A stretch of 64,000 nucleotides of DNA from Scolanthus callimorphus (lineage: Eukaryota > Cnidaria > Anthozoa > Actiniaria > Edwardsiidae), in assembly GCA_033964015.1 (NCBI GenBank), contig CM066913.1:26872790-26936789 (forward strand). The letters are read 5' to 3'. The translations under genes and the position numbers were made by a program. Below, piece after piece: positions 57,595 to 64,000 of the stretch (position 1 is the stretch's first letter; the number at the start of each line of letters is the position of its first letter). The notes below the pieces were generated by a model. The model ran no database searches. It was not told the DNA's origin and saw only the letters and a program-made list of their open reading frames with translations.

Positions 57595-57780
57595 GGCCCG
57601 ACTTAGCCAGTGGGGAAGCTTTCCCTTTTACCACAAACCAGGTTTTACACGCTATGTTAATGTGTCTGTGGCTTAGCATCTTGACAAGTCATACGAAAAA
57701 ATCGTATAGGAATACCAGACGGAAAAAGAGCACAAAAAACTAAGCTTAAAAGGGAAAGTTCCCAATAGCCAAGTCGGGCC
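57595..57780. mobile_element. 186-bp MITE downstream of MAP3K1
   Basis: GGCCCGACTTAGCCAGTGGG at the left and near-complement at the right (TTCCCAATAGCCAAGTCGGG), about 32-bp TIRs. Confidence 0.75.
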
Positions 57781-57914
57781 AAAAACTCATCAAAGATGAA
57801 TTGAAGGGTTTCTATAAGAAAACCCATATTGGCGCGACCAGGATACTGGGCACTTGGAAAAAGAAACTTAGAATTCTTAGCAGTTCTACTTACATATGTC
57901 TAAATAAGAGTTCA

Positions 57915-58556
57915 ATATACACACGAGCCAACATGGTATTTTGAATAAATCCAATTCAGAGCTTGACACACGAGCAAACATGGTATTTTGAATAAATCCA
58001 ATTAAGAGCTCGACACACAGCAAACATGGTATTTGAATAAATCCAATGTAGAGCTCGACACACCAGCAAACATGTATTTTGAATAAATCCAATTTAGAGC
58101 TCGACACACGAGCAAACATGGTATTTTGAATAAATCCAATTTAGGCTCGACACACGAGCGAACATGGTATTTTGAATAAATCCAATTTAGGCTCGACACA
58201 CGAGCGAACATGGTATTTTGAATAAATCCAATTTAGGCTCGACACACGAGCGAACATGGTATTTTTAATAAGTCCAATTTAGGCTCGACACACGAGCGAA
58301 CATGGTATTTTTAATAAGTCCAATTTAGGCTCGACACACGAGCGAACATGGTATTTTTAATAAGTCCAATTTAGGCTCGACACACGAGCGAACATGGTAT
58401 TTTGAATAAGTCCAATTTAGGCTCGACACACGAGCGAACATGGTATTTTTAATAAGTCCAATTTAGGCTCGACACACGAGCGAACATGGTATTTTGAATA
58501 AGTCCAATTTAGGCTCGACACACGAGCAAACATGGTATTTTGAATAAGTCCAAATT
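57915..58556. repeat. Minisatellite, ~46-bp unit, ~14 copies
   Basis: Each unit carries GACACACGAGCGAACATGG, TATTTTGAATAA(A/G)TCCAATT and a (GAGCT or GGCT) variable part. The left units are 47-48 bp with AGAGCT, the right units 46 bp with AGGCT. Two sequence variants (TTTTGAATAA and TTTTTAATAA) alternate in the right half. Reading it on the minus strand gives repetitive false ORFs. Confidence 0.95.
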
Positions 58557-59266
58557 AGAGCTGGAAGCTCGCCATAGACGAGGCAAATAGCGGCGGGGAA
58601 CGGGATCGGCAGAGGCTACAACAGGCGGGTGGCTGCAGGTATGGCGGCATCTGGAACTGGGTGGAAGCATGTAGACATCGGCTGAGGCGACGTAACCTGG
58701 TGAAACGAAAAAGAAATCTACTAGCGACTCACGGGCTTATGTATCTTCTTAGTGAAAAGGCCATGAATCAAAGTCAGGATTCATTTAAATAAGACAAGAC
58801 TTGTCAAAGGAATGTATCCTTAATTCAACAACACGCTGTTACATAAGAGTGTTATGTAACCCACACATTTCAAGACTTCGCGGCATAATTACTCAATGAA
58901 AATAGCTGGTGGTTTTGTGAGTGCAAAGATTATTTGCAAATTTCTGGTTGTCTTGAGGCCTAAAATTACAAAATTTCCTTTGGGGGAGCATTGCCTGAAA
59001 TATAAAATCAGAATATTTAGAGCTCCTTTTGTACGTCGTAAACGTGAATTCTTATCCATTCTACTCTCAAACCCAATCAGTCTCCTGATCATTTCCTAAA
59101 TCCACGAAATTGTGTTAATAGGAGTTTGATATCCTCACAAAGAGTTACAGCTAAAACCGTTGTTACGCGCTGCGCGTTTTCAAAACTTCGAAAGGATTTA
59201 TGGATTTGCTGATCCGTCAATCATCTGAATGGGGCGGGGCAATACAAATAACAACACAATATTTTT
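58557..59266. other. Intergenic, nothing recognised
   Basis: No coding or clear repeat structure. ORFs at 58889-59099 on both strands mirror each other and are unconvincing. Confidence 0.45.
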
Positions 59267-60229
59267 CAAGTAGCTCGTCCAGATTCGCCCGCTTTCGAAT
59301 TTTGCGAGACGGGGAATGAAGTTTGGAACAGAGATGGAAGCAGAATTGAACACAGCTGGAATAATCTGGGAACAAGAAAATGAGTCGATAAGGGCTCTAT
59401 CATTAGTTCATAGTTCAGACTTTATAAACCTTCTTTTCACGGCGTTTCAATGAAATCAGTGAAAGTGAAACACACGAACAAATCACATCTGTAATAAGAA
59501 GTTTCTGCTCCAAGGAAACAGAACTCAAACTAAGTGTTTGCTCGATCTCTAGCGTTTCATGCGACCGAATATGTTTCCGATTCTAGCGCGGTATCGACTT
59601 TGAGCTGCGGCCAACAGTTCATTCAATACAAAGAGCTATAATAAACTTCGTCGCCTGCGACACAAACGAAGCTTTCTAGCGCTTTCGAATTCTGCGAGAC
59701 GGACGTAGACGGGAATGAAGTTGGAACAGTGATGGACGAAGAATTCAACGCAGCTGGGATAATATCTAAGAACAAGAAGACGAGTCAATAAGGAGAACGG
59801 CTCTACAGTACTACATAGTTTCGACGTTACAAATCTACAAACCTTACTTTCACGGTGTTTCACTTCGAAAATGAAATCAGTGAAACACGAATAAATCACT
59901 TGTAATAAACAGCTTCTGTGGCTCCAAGTAAGCAGAAGAAAAACACGATATTGCATTCGATCTCTTGCGTTTCATGTGACCGAATATTTTTCCGATTCTA
60001 ACGTGCTTCGGCTCAATTCAAGGCGACCAGTTCATGATGGCAATGCAAAGCTATATTCCTTCGATCGACACAAGCGAAGCTCTAACGTGCAGAACAGAAT
60101 GCCTGCTACCATCTATCCCTCCTAGGAAGCATAAATACGACTCTCCAAGGCAATTCTGTTGAAATTTCTCGAGTCATTTCTCCTGTACTCGCAGAATTCG
60201 AAAGCGGGCGAATCTGGACGAGCTACTTG
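59267..60229. mobile_element. TIR element with duplicated ~390-bp core
   Basis: The ends CAAGTAGCTCGTCCAGATTC at the left (59267-59309) and its complement at the right (60190-60229) form TIRs of about 40 bp. The core holds two direct units starting GCTTTCGAATT(T/C)TGCGAGAC at 59291 and 59681. No ORF of transposase type. Architecture parallels the 2441-3594 element. Confidence 0.8.
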
Positions 60230-61357
60230 TATTGCTATTTATGAGCGTCCGTCTGTAAATATCACCTATAGGCTTCAGGATGCAAAAATTCAAAATCGCT
60301 CAAATTTGGTCAGAAGTTAGGTCATAATAAACTATTAATGTTGTCGAAGTTTCAGGTCGATCTTATAAATACGGAGCGGGAGCGAAGAAGTAAGCCATTT
60401 CGTCGAATAAATTAGCGATTTTTTCGTATTTTTCACCTTCTTTGAAAGATGACCAAAAACTCTTCTAAAGTGATTAGTAGGCCAAAAAATCAGCTAATAT
60501 CCTTGTAGATAAGATAACAAGCTTCCGATTGAGTGGTTTTAGAACTCTTTCCGATAAAAGATAAATATTTCAGCGATTTTTAAACATTTTTCCGTTTTTT
60601 TCCGAAGGCCCAAATCGGGAGCTTATATCTCCGATGATATCTGGAATTGTCGAACTTTGAAATATTGGCGAGGAAGAGCAATGTTTCTGCTTTTAATTTA
60701 TAAAATAAAATTTTGCGGCAATCAAAATCGCGAAGTTCTATGACCCGGAATTCAACCCCTGCTGAGCGCTAAAATACCGCTACGATTTCCAGGAACTAGA
60801 AGTCACGAACTACAAAAACATGTACATACCTGGTCGCAAATCGCCAAAACCACGGGGAATAAACCCTCTCAGATGGAATACACTGGTATTGTTTCATTCT
60901 TAGACGATACAGGACGTCCACGCATAATTATTCAGCTTCTTCGAGCATTTTCCTCAAGACCACAAAGTAAACAAATTATATCACCGACCGAACTCCTGGC
61001 TATTCTGCACATTAAATGGAAATTGAGTCACTTCTAAACCCTTCCTAAGAAGAAAGAATACTTTTCTTCCTTAGAGTTGAATTCCTGAGCTGACTTTCTA
61101 TAGAAAATCAGGTAAAGCAGCGCAATTCTCACGTAGTAGTAAAGAGTTCACACACATGTTTTGGCTCAAGTGTCACATGTCATCAGTGTCATGTGATTGC
61201 ACGACCACAGGAATCCCGAGAGATTCGAGATAAAAAACAAACAAACGTGACAGTGGCTAGGGTTTCATTCCGGCCAGCAGGGTGTCGCAAGATCTTTCGC
61301 AATCGCTGGTTCCGCTTGACACGTGTGTGTAAGAGATTACTGTACTGATTCAGAACA
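60230..61357. other. Intergenic / 5' flank of the next gene
   Basis: No gene recognised. The last 100 bases before ATG 61358 contain no TATA box. Confidence 0.5.
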
Positions 61358-61541
61358 ATGAGCATTTGCGACTATGCAGCTTGTGTCGGGGGAGAATGTG
61401 GCCCAAGTGTGGATAACTTAGGCATTACTGAACACGTTCAACTCAGTGACTGTCATAAAGATATACATGGACACAAGCAGCTTTTGAGAATCAGAGACAA
61501 AATCCTAGTTTCGGAAGTTCAACTTCTACTAGCGCGAGCCG
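61358..61541 (+). CDS. Unrecognised Cys/His-rich protein, exon 1
   Basis: Starts ATGAGC, the first ATG in this frame, and ends GCCG|GTAAGT (phase 1). It encodes MSICDYAACVGGECGPSVDN, an early cluster of four cysteines, then LSDCHKDIHGHKQL and the helix RIRDKILVSEVQLLLARAG. Cysteine spacing (C-x4-C-x4-C) with later CH and HxH pairs suggests metal binding. The family is not recognised. The phase and coding style match the next exon. Confidence 0.75.
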
Positions 61542-61735
61542 GTAAGTGATTGATGATTATATTTCTTCTACCCCTAAAATTGCCGCACTAGGTAGAATAC
61601 GGACAACACAATGACCCTTATTAAGGCTGGTTAACATGACAATAATGGGCGTACGATTTGCACTGCGCGTTTCTGTAGGAGCTTTACATGGAAGTGCAGA
61701 TCAATATTTCTACTTTAGTGTAACGGTAAATAATT

Positions 61736-62028
61736 AACCATTATCCTCTGCGAGATGCGCGGAATATCGTCAGCGACGACGCAGTTCGCTTTGGCGAAAT
61801 CAGACGATTTATTCTGCAATATCGAGCAGGATAATGGTTTTATTATTCAGCACATCGATAAATCAAAAAACATCCCAAAACGATTTAGTTTTGCGTACAT
61901 GTTTCGCCCACATGACAGATATCGCAGGATATAAAGCCATTTGCAGAAGACAAATAATGGCGTTCCAATTACCATATTTGGGCAGTGCATCGCTGTCCTA
62001 AAGATTGTCCTGAATAACAAGAAGTGTT
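61736..62028 (+). mobile_element. DIRS fragment in the first intron
   Basis: It begins with the AACCATTATCCT...AGGATAATGGTT hairpin (61736-61839) and continues into sequence matching the start of DIRS pol at 53350-53160 (TATTATTCAGCACATCGAT, GATATCGCAGGATAT, AGAAGACA). It is in opposite orientation to the copy at 51.3-54.9 kb. Confidence 0.8.
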
Positions 62029-62182
62029 AGACGCTGCGCGCGTCCCTGAAGAGAAGTATTGCAAACTTTGGGCTGAACTTTCTGCTTACGAACCTAGCCT
62101 TGTTGGGTGGTTTTCACCTGATCTATGAAGACAAAAAAAAACATTGGTGAAATATTTAACTGGCCATCATTTGTACAAATAG

Positions 62183-62401
62183 GATTGTTCCAGAACGAAC
62201 GGTTATATCATGGCCTGTCAATTTGCCCCCGTCATCGCGATCTGCATGGGATTCGATTTCGCACCTGCAAGAAGTACTGCGCTGTCCCTTCTAAGTGGGC
62301 TGCCCACAAGACGGATAGTGCCATTGTAGATTCAGGGATTACCTTCGCTCAGTCGCAGGTGCTTCAGCAACTGACAAACCAACTCGTCTCAGTTGGCTTC
62401 C
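62183..62401 (+). CDS. Unrecognised Cys/His-rich protein, exon 2
   Basis: Acceptor ACAAATAG, donor TTCC|GTAAGT. It completes the Gly codon from exon 1 and ends in phase 1. It encodes LFQNERLYHGLSICPRHRDL, HGIRFRTCKKYCAVP and a helix VLQQLTNQLVSVGF. CPRH, H, C and C are further candidate metal ligands. The ATG at 62125 in the intron is not used if this model is right. Confidence 0.75.
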
Positions 62402-62482
62402 GTAAGTGTGACTTGGTGACTGGTTATGCTTCAGCTGTTTCTATCAGTTGATGTTTTTGTTTCTTTCTCTTGTATACAATAG

Positions 62483-62574
62483 CCATTTGCAGGCGATGTC
62501 GCGAGAAACTGAAACCCTTAACGTTAGCAGCAACACCATCTGCATCTTCTCCTGACAGCCAGAAAGACGATGAG
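62483..62574 (+). CDS. Unrecognised Cys/His-rich protein, exon 3
   Basis: Acceptor TACAATAG, donor GATGAG|GTATTT. Phase 1 in, 0 out. It encodes PICRRCREKLKP, a CxxC pair, then a Ser/Pro/Asp linker (TPSASSPDSQKDDE). The CxxC followed by basic residues closes the presumed zinc-binding module. Confidence 0.75.
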
Positions 62575-62968
62575 GTATTTTTGTTAATGATGTATTTAGA
62601 TCATTACCTTTATGGGTGTTCGATGTCACTCGCCCACAAGCTCACTCTCTCGATCGAGTGAACTTTGTGCACGGGCAGCAGGATGAACCTCTCGAAAGTT
62701 TCAATAGCATTTTGATCTCGGCCGCTCCGCGGCGTGATTCAAAAGAAAAAAATCTACCTTTTAATTTGTGTTTTCATAAAAAAGACCTGAAACAAACTAC
62801 GACTCCGGGAAACAGTTTGACCATAAAATGGCCGTAAGCAGGATTCTTGGGCTCCTGCCGTAAGAGAATATAACTGCATGTAGAGTACCTAAGAGTTCGC
62901 CATTGCGGCATTTTTACAAAAAAGTCGTCTTCCTCTTTATTCACTCTCTGTCGCTTTTTGTTTTACAG

Positions 62969-63988
62969 AGTCAAGAACTTCGAAGCGAAGCAAGCTCGGA
63001 GGAATCTCTTACGGAGGCATTAGGCCAACTCAGTATTGCTGAGGGAGATCCGAGTTTCATCCCTACCGATGCCGAAAGTACCGCTAGCACTGCTTCATCT
63101 AATGGAGTAACGTTGCTGACACAGGAACATAAGCGGACTACGCTTAACGAGTTCTTACGAACTTGTGGAGTTTCCGAGTCAATTGGGCGTCCCAAGAAGG
63201 CGTGGCAAGATCTGAGCACAAGTGCGCAAAGAGTGCACACAACACGGGCATCGCATGCTATCGTATCTATGTTAGAGGTGATAACACCCGATGACGCCGT
63301 TGCCCTTTGGCAAGCTGTGCAGTCCTCAAATAGAGTCGAGCGCGCCCTTGGAATACCCTCATCAACAGTCGACGCTAAGTACCTACAGGCCTTGGCTGAA
63401 ACTTACGAAACTGCCAGCACCTGGTACACGAAGCGACAGGCACTGTCGGTGATGGCAGACCTGGCTTCACTGAGTGAAATACGGCGGTACCTCCCTAATT
63501 TGAGCGAGTACCGTCACAAGGTTGCCAAACAGCATTTACTAAAGTACGGCAGAGGGGCTTTAGTACCTAGAGAGACCAACACTAGAGTGCGCATTGATGA
63601 GAAACGGCTGGATGCCTTCTTGTCTTTTGTGACCAGTCCTCACATCATCCAGGACTTGCCATTTGGGCAGAAATACATTCGTCTATCTAACGGAGACATT
63701 CTTGAGACCCCAAACGTCATCCGCGCGATGATACCTGCCAGAATCTACGCGCAATATACTCAGTTATGCCAAGAACAAGGAATTACCCCACTGAGCGAGT
63801 CAACTGTCAGGCGGATCCTTGCAGTCTGTCCGGCTACAGTCCGTAAATCCCTTCAAGGATTAGATTACCTATCGGCGGACGGCGCAAAAGCATTTGATGA
63901 CATCATCGACGTAGTACGGAAGTTGGAGGGCGTTGGCAACTGTAACCATAGCTGGGTGGCTGGGTGGCTGGGTGCGAAAACGCCTTAA
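62969..63988 (+). CDS. Unrecognised Cys/His-rich protein, exon 4 (long helical region)
   Basis: Acceptor TTTTACAG, phase 0. About 340 codons. An acidic/Ser linker (EASSEESLTEALGQLSIAEG) leads to a long helical region: TLNEFLRTCGVSESIGRPKK, MLEVITPDDAVALWQAVQSS, YLPNLSEYRHKVAKQHLLKY, FVTSPHIIQDLPFGQKYIRL, PNVIRAMIPARIYAQYTQLC, LSESTVRRILAVCPATVRKS and LDYLSADGAKAFDDIIDVV. LSESTVRRIL looks like a helix-turn-helix-type helix, and the whole hints at a DNA-binding or transposase-derived protein, but no family or catalytic triad was identified. The stop (63986-63988) follows a GGCTGGGTG triplet repeat; the true exon may end earlier at a donor. Confidence 0.7.
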   Translation, partial: SQELRSEASSEESLTEALGQLSIAEGDPSFIPTDAESTASTASSNGVTLLTQEHKRTTLNEFLRTCGVSESIGRPKKAWQDLSTSAQRVHTTRASHAIVSMLEVITPDDAVALWQAVQSSNRVERALGIPSSTVDAKYLQALAETYETASTWYTKRQALSVMADLASLSEIRRYLPNLSEYRHKVAKQHLLKYGRGALVPRETNTRVRIDEKRLDAFLSFVTSPHIIQDLPFGQKYIRLSNGDILETPNVIRAMIPARIYAQYTQLCQEQGITPLSESTVRRILAVCPATVRKSLQGLDYLSADGAKAFDDIIDVVRKLEGVGNCNHSWVAGWLGAKTP

Positions 63989-64000
63989 AACAGGCTAAAC

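Noticed and set aside
57886..58211. Minus-strand ORFs with repetitive MFARVSS-type peptides
   Set aside because: Produced by the 46-bp minisatellite; the unit length is not a multiple of three and the frame is not maintained.
57915..58556. CRISPR array
   Set aside because: Eukaryotic context and the units are contiguous without distinct spacers, so it is a minisatellite.

Overview
The window looks like animal nuclear DNA, most plausibly from an anthozoan cnidarian such as a stony coral or sea anemone. It is AT-rich, has small intact exons far apart, and is packed with inverted-repeat elements (MITEs and foldbacks), DIRS-type and LINE retrotransposons and Crypton-type tyrosine-recombinase remnants. 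The taxon is an inference from gene style and repeat content. No prokaryotic features are present.

Two host gene regions are supported. (1) The 3' part of a MAP3K1 (MEKK1) orthologue lies on the + strand in seven exons (32428-32725, 33370-34116, 38926-39069, 40457-40751, 40822-40964, 49822-49953, 56481-56627). Every junction has AG/GT boundaries and matching phases. The kinase domain keeps the glycine-rich loop, VAIK-type lysine, HRD, DFG and APE elements and a normal stop. The upstream half of the protein is not found in the window. (2) At the right edge (61358 to about 63988, + strand) is a four-exon gene with matching splice phases. It encodes a Cys/His-rich N-terminal region followed by a long helical region, and I do not recognise the family.

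Layout: 1-4670 holds diverged intergenic or intronic DNA with a TIR element carrying three tandem 240-bp units. 4671-32146 is a nest of inverted repeats placed inside one another. The clearest is a 22-kb TTAA-flanked insertion (8623-30635) with inverted arms of about 1.4 kb. One arm carries a 1.77-kb foldback with a 4-bp target duplication, and an uninterrupted paralogue of the insertion site sits at about 31.0 kb. Many smaller MITEs and a second inverted pair (11.0/22.1 kb) lie inside. 32.4-56.6 kb is MAP3K1, with introns colonised by a deleted Crypton (36.3-36.8), foldbacks (41.0-41.8, 43.8-44.2, 49.5-49.7), LINE fragments (42.5-42.8 and 44.4-46.1), a Crypton recombinase pseudogene split by a foldback (46.5-49.15) and a decayed DIRS retrotransposon (51.3-54.9, minus strand). 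56.6-61.3 kb holds a MITE, a 46-bp minisatellite and a TIR element with a duplicated core. 61.36-64.0 kb is the second gene, whose first intron carries another fragment of the same DIRS family.

The host genes are ordinary in sequence. The interest is in the mobile DNA: several insertions can be dated or delimited inside this one window because empty and filled copies of the same site are both present.
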